From positions 744,001-808,000 of the forward strand of contig NZ_CASCJC010000001.1 in the NCBI RefSeq assembly GCF_949152225.1: a DNA stretch of 64,000 nucleotides, written 5' to 3'. The DNA is from Ligilactobacillus sp900765635. Lineage in GTDB: Bacteria; Bacillota; Bacilli; Lactobacillales; Lactobacillaceae. The position numbers and the translations under genes are program-made. Below, one piece after another: positions 16,037-24,098 of this stretch. Position 1 is the first letter of the stretch. Each line of letters starts with the position of its first letter. The notes under the pieces are model-generated. The model was not told the origin of the DNA. It saw only the letters and a list, made by a program, of their open reading frames with translations, and searched no databases.

Positions 16037-18433
16037 GTGCTTAATTTATTTGAAGATGAGAGTCAACAAGGGTATATAATAGGCATTGTTACCCATGTTG
16101 TTTTTCAAACCAATACTAGTTTTTTTAAGGTTTTAAGTGTTGAGATTCAAGAAAGTGATCTAACAAGTTTGACATCAATTACCATAACAGGAAACTTTGC
16201 AGACCTCAAAGATGATATTAGCTATAAATTTTATGGTCAAATAAAAGAGCATCCAAAATATGGTGAACAATTCCAAGCAATCAATTATGAGGTTTTAAAA
16301 CCAGAAACTATAGAAGGACTAGTAACTTATCTTTCGGGAGCTGATTTTGTTGGAATTGGTAAAGCTACGGCCCAAAAAATCGTTGCCCAACTCGGAAATG
16401 ATTGTTTAGAAATTTTGACTAATCACCCAGAAAAAATTGCCCAACTCAATATAAGTCAAAAACAAAAAGAAAGTTTAAAACAAGGGATTGAAAAGACGAC
16501 TGGCATTGAAACGATTTTATTTAAATTAGGGGAGCTAGGCTTTTCTAAAACTATGATTAATAAGATTCTTAACCAGTATCAAGAAAAAACGTTAGAGATT
16601 TTAAATACAGATCCCTATCGTTTAGTTTTAGAAATTGAAGGAATCGGATTTAATCGTGCAGATAAAATAGCTGCACAATTAGGTTTACAACATGATTGTA
16701 AGCAGCGAATTCAAGCGGCTTTCTTTTATGTTTTATATGATCACTGTCTAGCGAGTGGAGATACTTATTTACAAGCTGACCTATTGGTTGATAGAGTGTT
16801 AGAGTTATTAATGCATGGTCAAAATCAGCTTATTTCCATACAAAAGGTGACGGAACAATTAGTTGAGTTAGCATTTGACAAAAAAATAATTGTGATAAAA
16901 GATAAAGTTTATCCTAAAAAGTTTTATCAAGCAGAAGTGGATATTACACAAAACTTAGCACGTTTAAATACACAAGTAGATGAGCAAAAACAATATTCCA
17001 GAGAAGATATCATGCAAACGTTAGCCAAGGTAGAAAAAATGTTTGACGTTACTTATGATGAGATTCAAAAAAAGGCGATTATGAAAGCTTTACAAAGTCC
17101 AGTTTTTTTATTAACGGGTGGACCTGGGACTGGGAAAACAACGATTATTAATGGAATTGTGGCTGTATATGCGCTATTAAATGATATTGATTTAGGCAAA
17201 AGCCATCAAGCTCATTTTCCAATTTTGTTAGCTGCTCCAACAGGACGTGCTGCTAAGCGTATGAGTGAAACTACAGGTTTAAATGCAGTTACGATTCATC
17301 GCTTATTAGGTTTAAGTGGATATGATATCGATAGTGAACCAAATGATTTGGAAGGCAGTTTATTAATCATCGATGAAACTTCGATGGTTGACGTTGAATT
17401 AATGAGTCTGTTGTTACAAAGTACGCCAAGTGATATGCAAGTTATTTTTGTTGGCGACAAAAATCAGCTACCCTCTGTGGGACCAGGACAAGTATTTGCG
17501 GATTTATTGGCAAGTCAATGCTTAGCAAAAGAAGAATTAGTTAAAATTTATCGCCAAAGTGACTCTTCATCGATTGCAACGTTAGCTGCTCAAATCAAAC
17601 AAGGGCAATGGCCAACTGATTTAACAGCTAAAAAAGGCGATCGCTCATTCATTGCTTGTCAAGCTACTCAAGTTGCCGATATTTTAAAACAAGTAGTTCA
17701 AGTCGCACTAAAAAAAGGTAATCAAGCTAAAGATATTCAAGTTTTGGCCCCTATGTACCGTGGTCAAGCGGGAATTGATGCACTTAATAAAATGTTGCAA
17801 GAATTGTTTAATCCACTTACCAAACGCAAAAAAGAGCTAGCCTTTAACGAAAATCAAACCCTTAGAATAGGCGACCGCGTGTTACAGCTTGTCAATGATC
17901 CAGAAAATAATGTTTTTAATGGTGATATTGGTAAAGTTATAGGTTTAGAATTGGCGCAAGACAAAAATGAAAGTGACAAGATTATTGTGTCATTTGATCA
18001 AAATGAGGTTACTTATGAACGTAAAGACTGGCATAATTTGGCGTTAGCTTATTGTATGTCGATTCATAAGTCACAAGGTGGCGAGTTTCCGATTGTTATT
18101 TTACCAATGGTTAGTCAATATAAACGGATGTTAGCGCGCAATTTGTTGTACACTGCGATAACTAGGGCTAAGGATAAATTGATTTTATTAGGACAACAAG
18201 AGGCTTTTTTGGAATGCATTAATGAAGATTCTTCGCAAAGACAAACGACGCTTCAACAGATGCTTGTGCAACAATTTGATGAAAGTTCTATAAAAGATGA
18301 AAAGAAAGCAAATTTATTAAAAGAAATCTATTTAACAAAAGATTTGATTATGAGTGAAGCCATTGATCCTTTAATCGGGATGAAAGGGCTGAGTCCTTTT
18401 GATTTTATGGACGAAAAAAGCGCAGCTAATTGA
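16037..18433 (+). CDS. recD2: RecD2-type ATP-dependent DNA helicase
   Basis: Superfamily 1B helicase of the RecD2 (YrrC) group, which works in DNA repair and fork protection without RecBC. I favour GTG 16037, nine bases after GAGGTG, giving 798 residues; GTG 16025 would have its site overlapping the start. Seen: an N-terminal OB-like domain and helix-hairpin-helix repeats (YLSGADFVGIGKATAQKI, LEIEGIGFNRADKIAAQLGL). Motor motifs are Walker A LLTGGPGTGKTT near 360, Walker B LLIIDETSMVD, GDKNQLPSVGPGQVF, and C-terminal SIHKSQGGEFPIVILP and LLYTAITRAKDKL. The last codons overlap a bidirectional terminator. Confidence 0.95.
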   Translation: MLNLFEDESQQGYIIGIVTHVVFQTNTSFFKVLSVEIQESDLTSLTSITITGNFADLKDDISYKFYGQIKEHPKYGEQFQAINYEVLKPETIEGLVTYLSGADFVGIGKATAQKIVAQLGNDCLEILTNHPEKIAQLNISQKQKESLKQGIEKTTGIETILFKLGELGFSKTMINKILNQYQEKTLEILNTDPYRLVLEIEGIGFNRADKIAAQLGLQHDCKQRIQAAFFYVLYDHCLASGDTYLQADLLVDRVLELLMHGQNQLISIQKVTEQLVELAFDKKIIVIKDKVYPKKFYQAEVDITQNLARLNTQVDEQKQYSREDIMQTLAKVEKMFDVTYDEIQKKAIMKALQSPVFLLTGGPGTGKTTIINGIVAVYALLNDIDLGKSHQAHFPILLAAPTGRAAKRMSETTGLNAVTIHRLLGLSGYDIDSEPNDLEGSLLIIDETSMVDVELMSLLLQSTPSDMQVIFVGDKNQLPSVGPGQVFADLLASQCLAKEELVKIYRQSDSSSIATLAAQIKQGQWPTDLTAKKGDRSFIACQATQVADILKQVVQVALKKGNQAKDIQVLAPMYRGQAGIDALNKMLQELFNPLTKRKKELAFNENQTLRIGDRVLQLVNDPENNVFNGDIGKVIGLELAQDKNESDKIIVSFDQNEVTYERKDWHNLALAYCMSIHKSQGGEFPIVILPMVSQYKRMLARNLLYTAITRAKDKLILLGQQEAFLECINEDSSQRQTTLQQMLVQQFDESSIKDEKKANLLKEIYLTKDLIMSEAIDPLIGMKGLSPFDFMDEKSAAN

Positions 18434-18458
18434 AAGTTTTGGCTTCAATTAGCTGCGC
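18420..18458. terminator. Bidirectional terminator between recD2 and the lipid kinase gene
   Basis: A 15-bp perfect stem, gcgcagctaattgaa (18420-18434)/ttcaattagctgcgc (18444-18458), contains the recD2 stop codon. It has T runs on both sides, TTTTA rightward and TTTTTT leftward. It separates convergent genes. Confidence 0.85.
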
Positions 18459-18460
18459 TT

Positions 18461-19435
18461 TTATTTGCGTTCTTTAACGGGAATACTTTGAATATCCATC
18501 CAAAATGGATATTTTTTAGCATTAAAATACAAGTCGTAATACTGACTACCAGTTTCTTCACCATCAACTTGTCCATATTCCAAAGAATTAATAATCAAAT
18601 GAATATCCTTATTTTTATAATGATGAACAAAAGGTAAATCTGTTTGCTTTTGGAATCTCATCATGACGCTAAATAAGATAAATTTCAAAAAGCTCATGTT
18701 TTCAACAATCAATAAATCTAATTGATGATCAGTTGCGTTTGCTTTGGGGGATAAAACAATTTCACCATCATAATAAGGGTGATTAGCAATGTTGACTAAA
18801 AAAGCATGTTTGTAAAACTCATATTTACTACCAATCCGTACGGTAATTGCAAATGCTTCTTGATTAACATAAGCTTTAAAAAGATTAATGATATAAGGAA
18901 TAAATGGCAAATGGAGTTTAGTGAAAGTTTCTTTAAAAGCAGGACGCTGATTTAAACTAACAATATAAGCATCGATTCCAACGCCAAAATCATTAAGGAA
19001 GTAACCTTGTTTAGCGTGAGTTGTTTCTACATAACTACCAATATCATAATATGAAGCTTCACTACAGTCTAAAACTTGTTGTAATGCTAGTAATGGATCT
19101 GTAGCAATTCCTATTCCAGAAGCAAAACCATTGTTACTACCCGAAGGAATGAAGGCTAAAGGAATATCAACTGTTTTAGCCGATTTAATTCCATTTAAGA
19201 CGTCATTTAAAGTACCGTCTCCACCAACTACTAATACAAGCCATTTTTTAGCGCTGATGGTTGTTTGATGACTGGTAAATCTAAACGCCAATTTGAAGGC
19301 ATCACCATTTTTTTTAGTGAATACCACTTGATAATCGATATTTTGTTCATCCAATTTAGCCTGTACTTTTAGCCAATTTAGTTGTGATTGTCCTTCATTG
19401 GCATTAGGATTAACAATGATAAAAAATGACTTCAA
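18461..19435 (-). CDS. Diacylglycerol kinase family lipid kinase
   Basis: DagK/YegS-type kinase, 324 residues, likely phosphorylating diacylglycerol or a related lipid at the cytoplasmic face. Seen: FFIIVNPNANEGQSQ, the catalytic-domain glycine loop VVGGDGTLNDVLNGI near 87-101, the second conserved segment FIPSGSNNGFASGIGI, and DFGVGIDAYIVS. The C-terminal beta-domain ends with QVDGEETGSQYYDLYF. The usual GTxND of the family is SGSNNG here, a variant also seen in undecaprenol/YtlR-like relatives, so the substrate is open. It follows the RNase J1 terminator on the same strand. Confidence 0.88.
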   Translation of the reverse strand: MKSFFIIVNPNANEGQSQLNWLKVQAKLDEQNIDYQVVFTKKNGDAFKLAFRFTSHQTTISAKKWLVLVVGGDGTLNDVLNGIKSAKTVDIPLAFIPSGSNNGFASGIGIATDPLLALQQVLDCSEASYYDIGSYVETTHAKQGYFLNDFGVGIDAYIVSLNQRPAFKETFTKLHLPFIPYIINLFKAYVNQEAFAITVRIGSKYEFYKHAFLVNIANHPYYDGEIVLSPKANATDHQLDLLIVENMSFLKFILFSVMMRFQKQTDLPFVHHYKNKDIHLIINSLEYGQVDGEETGSQYYDLYFNAKKYPFWMDIQSIPVKERK

Positions 19436-19478
19436 GCCTTTATCCTCCGTATATAGTAATTTTTATTTAACAGAAAAA

Positions 19479-19496
19479 ACCTGCACATAAGCAGGT
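19479..19496 (-). terminator. Terminator of rpoY-rnjA
   Basis: Read on the minus strand: stem ACCTGC/GCAGGT with loop TTATGT, followed by TTTTTT. It lies just past the RNase J1 stop. Confidence 0.8.
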
Positions 19497-19507
19497 TTTT
19501 AAGCAAC

Positions 19508-21184
19508 CTAAACAGTGATAAGCATTGGTAAAATCATTGGCTGTCTTTCTGTTTGGTCATATAGAAAACCTTGTAAGTCAGCAGTAATTGCTTCTTTTAA
19601 CATGTTTTCTGTTATTTTTTCATTTTTTAATGTACGTTTAATTGTACGATAAACACGTTGACGGCCTTTATTAATTAACTCGCCTGATTCACGCATGTAG
19701 ATAAATCCACGGGATAATAAATCAGGACCAGCTAAGACTTCACGCTTTTTCATATCAATAGTTGCTACAACGACTACTAGTCCCTCTTCAGAAAGAACGT
19801 GGCGGTCACGTAAGACGACATTACCAATATCGCCAATTCCAGAACCATCGATGTAGATATCACCAGCTTCAAAGTGTCCCGCTAGACGAGCAGAATCTTT
19901 AGTTAAAGCTAAGACATCACCATTTTCCATGATAAAGCAATTTTCTTTAGCAACATCGCAACGCTGTGCTAATTCGGTATGAATTTTAAGCATACGATAT
20001 TCACCGTGTACTGGCATAAAATACTTAGGCTTCATCAGACGTAACATTAACATTTGTTCTTCTTGACCACCATGACCAGAAGTATGGATATTATTGACTT
20101 TACCATGAATGACCGTTGCGCCAGCTTCTTCAAGCTCATTAATAACCTTATTAACACTTGTCGTATTACCAGGAATAGGGGAACTTGAAAAGACCACTGT
20201 ATCGCCGGGTTGAATTGAAACTTGGCGATGAGTACCATTTGCAATTCGACTTAAAGCAGCCATTGGTTCGCCTTGAGATCCAGTACATAAAATCATAACT
20301 TTATTAGCAGGTAAACTGTTAATTTCACGTGCTTCAACCAAGGCTTCATCGGGAATATCTAAATAACCTAATTCACGTCCATTTACAATAGCAGCTTCCA
20401 TACTACGTCCAAAAACAGCAATTTTACGTCCGCGTTTGACCGCAGCCAAAGCTGCTTGTTGAATACGTGATATATTGGAGGCAAAAGTTGCAAATATAAT
20501 GCGACCATCGACCTTTTCAAAAATTTGTCGGATAGATTTACCTACCCAACGTTCTGATTTAGTGAAATCTGGTACTTCAGCATTTGTACTATCTGAAAGT
20601 AAACATAACACGCCTTCTTCACCAAGTTTAGCCATCTTTTGAAGGTTAGGTGGTTGTTTGGTAACAGGTGTTAAGTCAAACTTGTAATCACCGGTACAAA
20701 CAATAGTTCCTGACGGTGTCTTAATAGCAGCACCTAAAGTATCGGGAATAGAGTGAGTCGTTCTGAAAAATGAGATGCTAGTCTTTCTAAATTTTAAAAC
20801 AGTATCTTCGCTGATTTCATGTAACTCTACCGAACGTAACAATCCATGTTCTTCTAGTTTGCTTTTAATCAATGCCAAGGCTAAAGGACCAGCATAAATA
20901 GGGATATTAATCTGTTGTAAAAGATAAGGAATCCCACCGATATGATCTTCGTGGCCATGAGTAATGATTAAAGCTTTGATTTTTTGCTTGTTAGCTACCA
21001 AGTATTGATAATTTGGAATAACGTAATCGATTCCTAATAAATCATCTTCAGGAAACTTGATACCCGCGTCAATGACAATGATTTCGTCTTGGAATTGAAT
21101 ACCATATGTGTTTTTCCCAATTTCTCCTAGTCCGCCAATTGCAAAAACAGCAGTTTCGTTATTTCTAACGACTAGCTTTTTCAT
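19508..21184 (-). CDS. rnjA: Ribonuclease J1
   Basis: Metallo-beta-lactamase/beta-CASP nuclease with 5'-3' exo- and endonuclease activity, central to mRNA decay and rRNA maturation in Firmicutes. The 558-residue product has an intact zinc site THGHEDHIGG near 74-83, plus TTHSIPDTLG, CTGDYKFD, LLSDSTNAE, and the beta-CASP segments FATFASNISRIQQ, TGSQGEPMAAL and HTSGHGGQEEQML. The C-terminal dimerisation region ends RQPMILPMLITV. Its ATG overlaps the rpoY stop by four bases, so translation is coupled. A second, degenerate paralogue lies at 44629-46359. Confidence 0.97.
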   Translation of the reverse strand: MKKLVVRNNETAVFAIGGLGEIGKNTYGIQFQDEIIVIDAGIKFPEDDLLGIDYVIPNYQYLVANKQKIKALIITHGHEDHIGGIPYLLQQINIPIYAGPLALALIKSKLEEHGLLRSVELHEISEDTVLKFRKTSISFFRTTHSIPDTLGAAIKTPSGTIVCTGDYKFDLTPVTKQPPNLQKMAKLGEEGVLCLLSDSTNAEVPDFTKSERWVGKSIRQIFEKVDGRIIFATFASNISRIQQAALAAVKRGRKIAVFGRSMEAAIVNGRELGYLDIPDEALVEAREINSLPANKVMILCTGSQGEPMAALSRIANGTHRQVSIQPGDTVVFSSSPIPGNTTSVNKVINELEEAGATVIHGKVNNIHTSGHGGQEEQMLMLRLMKPKYFMPVHGEYRMLKIHTELAQRCDVAKENCFIMENGDVLALTKDSARLAGHFEAGDIYIDGSGIGDIGNVVLRDRHVLSEEGLVVVVATIDMKKREVLAGPDLLSRGFIYMRESGELINKGRQRVYRTIKRTLKNEKITENMLKEAITADLQGFLYDQTERQPMILPMLITV

Positions 21185-21399
21185 CTGTCAAACTCCGTTA
21201 GTTTATAGTTGACGCTTTGTTGTTCATAAGCCAAAGCTGCTTGATCTAATCCTTCGATAAATTCGATATTGTATGGTGTTTGATTTTCGACCAAGATACG
21301 TGCTTCGACTTCTGAAGCAGCCTCGAGATATAAAACCTCGGTATTTTCACGACGAGGATTAATTTTCTTTGATGGTTGATAATAAACTTTAAAAATCAT
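21181..21399 (-). CDS. rpoY: RNA polymerase epsilon subunit RpoY
   Basis: Small accessory subunit of RNA polymerase (DUF1447/YkzG family), 72 residues. It shows MIFKVYYQPSKKINPRRENT, LYLEAASEVEARILVE, and NIEFIEGLDQAALAYEQQS, the family pattern. The start ATG at 21399 follows AAGGAGAT on the minus strand. It overlaps rnjA (ATGA-type junction), the conserved arrangement in Bacillales and Lactobacillales, which links a transcription subunit to the main RNA-decay nuclease. Confidence 0.93.
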   Translation of the reverse strand: MIFKVYYQPSKKINPRRENTEVLYLEAASEVEARILVENQTPYNIEFIEGLDQAALAYEQQSVNYKLTEFDR

Positions 21400-21504
21400 A
21401 ATTAGTAATTAAATCTCCTTTAAAAAATAAATTTCAGGCAAGTTAAGACCTGAGTTAATAAATGTAACTTCCGAACAAGGATTGTTTGCACAATATTTAA
21501 ATAT

Positions 21505-21513
21505 ATTCTAGCA
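21505..21513 (-). promoter_or_regulatory. Putative extended -10 promoter of rpoY-rnjA
   Basis: On the minus strand TGC-TAGAAT (21513-21505) forms an extended -10. No good -35 is visible. A roughly 100-base leader with a short CAGG/CCTG hairpin follows before the rpoY start. Confidence 0.45.
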
Positions 21514-21581
21514 TATTATGGGGGTTAAGTATAGGATACTGAGTTGGAATAAAATACTTTTTATAATGTAAACGTTTTTTG

Positions 21582-21611
21582 TTAAAGAAAAATTAGACAA
21601 TGTTGTATAAT
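21582..21611 (+). promoter_or_regulatory. Putative promoter of the 21642 gene
   Basis: Perfect TATAAT at 21606-21611 with a weak TTAAAG at 21582-21587 (18-base spacer), about 30 bases before the ATG. Confidence 0.5.
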
Positions 21612-21641
21612 TAAGATAAGAAATGATTCGAGGTGATTTAG

Positions 21642-22124
21642 ATGAGACCATTTTTTGTCTTATTTTTATTAGTCTTAGTCTTGCTGATGATTTTTAGTTG
21701 GCAAAAATATCGGCGTAATCAAGCCTTAAAGATTGTTCAAAATTCTAGTAAAAAAGTAACCGATGAAGCATTTTTGCACTGTATTAAACAACTTAAATTT
21801 TCTGAATATGATGGTAGTAAGGTTATAAATGAGATTGCTTCAGAGTATATTGCAGATGTGTGGGGAAAAGGAGTCTTAGCCTTTGAATACAGTATCGATG
21901 CACAAAAAATTACGACTGACCAACTTCCGTTAATTAAAGAAGAATTGACACATTTATTAAACAAATATGCTAAGACTCAAAATCTACCATCTTTAAATGG
22001 GCACCCCGTATTTTGTATTTCTGATATTTGGTTATTTGCAGATGTTTTACATGTTGATATTGCACATGTTGCTAATCAATCTACTCTTGGTTATTTACAA
22101 GACATAAAAAAATTAGAAGAATAA
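21642..22124 (+). CDS. Membrane-anchored protein of unknown function
   Basis: 160-residue protein with one N-terminal hydrophobic helix (FFVLFLLVLVLLMIFSW, about 4-20) followed by basic residues, so the rest probably stays in the cytoplasm. The soluble part is mixed alpha/beta with FEYSIDAQKITTDQLPLIKEEL and a cysteine-containing strand HPVFCISDIWLFADVLHVDIAHV. I do not recognise a domain. Start ATG 21642 follows GAGGTGA and the gene has its own promoter and terminator, so it is a single-gene unit. Base composition is like that of its neighbours. Confidence 0.75.
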   Translation: MRPFFVLFLLVLVLLMIFSWQKYRRNQALKIVQNSSKKVTDEAFLHCIKQLKFSEYDGSKVINEIASEYIADVWGKGVLAFEYSIDAQKITTDQLPLIKEELTHLLNKYAKTQNLPSLNGHPVFCISDIWLFADVLHVDIAHVANQSTLGYLQDIKKLEE

Positions 22125-22193
22125 AAAACTGCTATGAAACAAATCAAATGTTTAAAAGATTAAACAATAAGATTTATTTCATGGCAGTTTTTA
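22124..22193. terminator. Bidirectional terminator between the 21642 gene and def
   Basis: Long stem aaaaactgc-t-atgaaa (from 22124)/tttcat-g-gcagttttt (22177-22193), including one T-G pair, with inner AAATC/GATTT pairing. It has U runs on both strands. It overlaps the def stop codon. Confidence 0.8.
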
Positions 22194-22742
22194 TTCTAAG
22201 ATTAGCATATCTTTTGGAATTACGAATGGATTGTTTTTATTGATGTGATCGTAAAACAATACACCGTTTAAATGATCTAGTTCATGTTGAACCACAATTG
22301 CTTCGTAACCGTTCAAACGTGCTTGATGTTCATTGCCATCTAAATCATACCAACGCAATTTGATGCGATTGTGGCGTGGAACATAGCCAGGAACTTCACG
22401 ATCTACGGATAAGCAACCTTCGCCTTCACCTAAAGCAACCATTTGGACAGATTCGCTTAAGATGGTGGGATTGATTAAAACATGCTTGAAAAGAGGATCT
22501 TGTTCTTCTGTAGTCCCAGGAACTAATACAGCAGTCATACGCTTGGAAACTGCAAGTTGTGGAGCAGCCAAGCCAACACCTGCACGCAAGCCGTATTTTT
22601 CTGCAATTTCTTCATTTTGACTGTTTTCAAGAAATTCCATCATATCCTGTGCTAATTTTTTATCTTCTGGACTTAAAGGAAATTCGACCTTATTAGCACG
22701 TTGACGTAAAATAGGATTTCCTTCGCGAATGATATTTTTCAT
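22191..22742 (-). CDS. def: Peptide deformylase
   Basis: Metalloenzyme removing the N-formyl group from nascent proteins at the ribosome. The 183-residue product has the three family motifs: GVGLAAPQ near 57, EGCLSV near 109, and QHELDHLNG near 153 (HExxH metal ligands plus the motif-2 Cys). The insert SPEDKKLAQDMMEFLENSQNEE marks the Gram-positive type 2 class. ATG 22742 is preferred, since the TTG three codons upstream sits too close to AAAGG. Monocistronic by its surroundings. Confidence 0.96.
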   Translation of the reverse strand: MKNIIREGNPILRQRANKVEFPLSPEDKKLAQDMMEFLENSQNEEIAEKYGLRAGVGLAAPQLAVSKRMTAVLVPGTTEEQDPLFKHVLINPTILSESVQMVALGEGEGCLSVDREVPGYVPRHNRIKLRWYDLDGNEHQARLNGYEAIVVQHELDHLNGVLFYDHINKNNPFVIPKDMLILE

Positions 22743-22907
22743 TGTAATCAAGGCCTTTAACCCCCATAATAAAAGATTATCTTCTTAATGATAGCATATT
22801 TTAAAAATAAATGGTATCAAGAGTTAAAAAGTGGGCTAACACATGTTTAATAATGGTTTTGTGGTATAATTTCAGTAAGAAATTTTAATTGCAAAGGAGT
22901 AAACTGA

Positions 22908-23189
22908 ATGGAAAAAAGTTATGAGTATCCATTGCTACCAGAATGGACGACAGATGAATTAATCAGTGTTATTGATTTTTATGTTGCGGTAGAAAATCTT
23001 TATGAAAAAGGAACTAAGCGTGCGGAGTTCATTGATAAGTATCAAAAATTTTGTCAAATTGTTCCAGCTAAAATGACACAAAAACAGTTAGATAAGGAAT
23101 TTGAAAGAGTTTCGAAGTTAAGCATTTATCGAGCTGTTAAATATGTACAAGCTCAATCAAATGATTTTGTAGTGTATCGTGAGGATTAA
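22908..23189 (+). CDS. UPF0223 family protein (YktA-like)
   Basis: 93-residue soluble helical protein of family UPF0223. It shows YEYPLLPEWTTDELISVIDFY, AEFIDKYQKFCQIVPAKMTQKQL, and FERVSKLSIYRAVKYVQ. The function is unknown. Start ATG 22908 follows AAAGGAG, with a perfect TATAAT at 22865-22870 upstream but no clear -35. An inositol-monophosphatase-like gene begins just after its stop (ATG 23191), so the two are coupled; this pairing is conserved in Firmicutes. Confidence 0.85.
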   Translation: MEKSYEYPLLPEWTTDELISVIDFYVAVENLYEKGTKRAEFIDKYQKFCQIVPAKMTQKQLDKEFERVSKLSIYRAVKYVQAQSNDFVVYRED

Positions 23190-23190
23190 G

Positions 23191-23967
23191 ATGACAGATT
23201 GGCAAGAAATTAATACTCATGTACAACAGTGGTTACAAACAGTAAAAAAACAGATTAAAGCAAGCCTACAATCCGACATAACTGTCCAAACTAAGACGAG
23301 TCGTACTGATTTAGTAACCAATGTAGATTGTTTAGTTGAACAATACTACACAAAGCAAATTTTAAAAACTTTCCCACAGTCACAAATCTTAGGCGAAGAA
23401 AGTAAGCATGCAGAAATTTGTTGGCAAAAAGGTTTGCTTTGGATTATCGATCCTATTGATGGAACGATGAATTTCGTGAAACAGCAGGCTAATTTTACAA
23501 CAATGTTAGCTATTTATGAAGATGGACAGCCTAAGTTAGCTTATATTTTGGATGTGATGCAAGATAAGCTTTATTGGGGTGGACCAAAATGTGGAGTATA
23601 TTGTAATGATGAACGTTTAAAAGCACCGGCTGATTTGCATTTGAAAGACGGGTTAGTTGGAATCAGTTGTCCTATGTTGCTTAATAATTATTGTAATTTG
23701 CAAGAAGTTGCTAGAAATGCAGCGGGGACACGGATTTATGGTAGTGCTGGGATTGAATATATTCATGTACTTACCGGTAAATGTATCGCATATGTGTCAC
23801 ATTTGCGGCCATGGGATTATGCTCCCGGTCAAATTTTGGCGCAAAGCATAGGTTTAGTCGTGAAAACGATTGACGGAAAAGCAGTAAATATGTTATCATC
23901 AACTGATGTATTGGTGGCTACGAAGAATGCACAACAAGAAATAGCTGCGATTATAGAGCACGCATAA
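23191..23967 (+). CDS. Inositol monophosphatase family protein
   Basis: Mg-dependent phosphatase of the IMPase/SuhB/CysQ superfamily, 258 residues. Metal site residues are visible in ILGEESKHA, LWIIDPIDGTMNFV near 87-100, and the C-terminal LRPWDYAPGQILAQ. Substrate cannot be fixed: Gram-positive members act on inositol phosphate, nucleotide or NADP phosphates. I choose ATG 23191, six bases after GAGG; GTG 23179 lies upstream in frame but overlaps that site. A terminator follows. Confidence 0.88.
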   Translation: MTDWQEINTHVQQWLQTVKKQIKASLQSDITVQTKTSRTDLVTNVDCLVEQYYTKQILKTFPQSQILGEESKHAEICWQKGLLWIIDPIDGTMNFVKQQANFTTMLAIYEDGQPKLAYILDVMQDKLYWGGPKCGVYCNDERLKAPADLHLKDGLVGISCPMLLNNYCNLQEVARNAAGTRIYGSAGIEYIHVLTGKCIAYVSHLRPWDYAPGQILAQSIGLVVKTIDGKAVNMLSSTDVLVATKNAQQEIAAIIEHA

Positions 23968-23998
23968 AACTGTGAACAACGATATCACAGTTTTTTTA
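23967..23998 (+). terminator. Intrinsic terminator after the IMPase-like gene
   Basis: Stem AAACTGTGA (23967-23975)/TCACAGTTT (23985-23993) with a seven-T run. Confidence 0.85.
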
Positions 23999-24098
23999 TG
24001 GAAGGTTATGAAAATGGCGTGAACATTTTCATTTTGTTTCTGAAAAAATCTTGCGTACATTTCAAAGAGCACTAGAATTTTGAAAGGGAGAAATAAAC

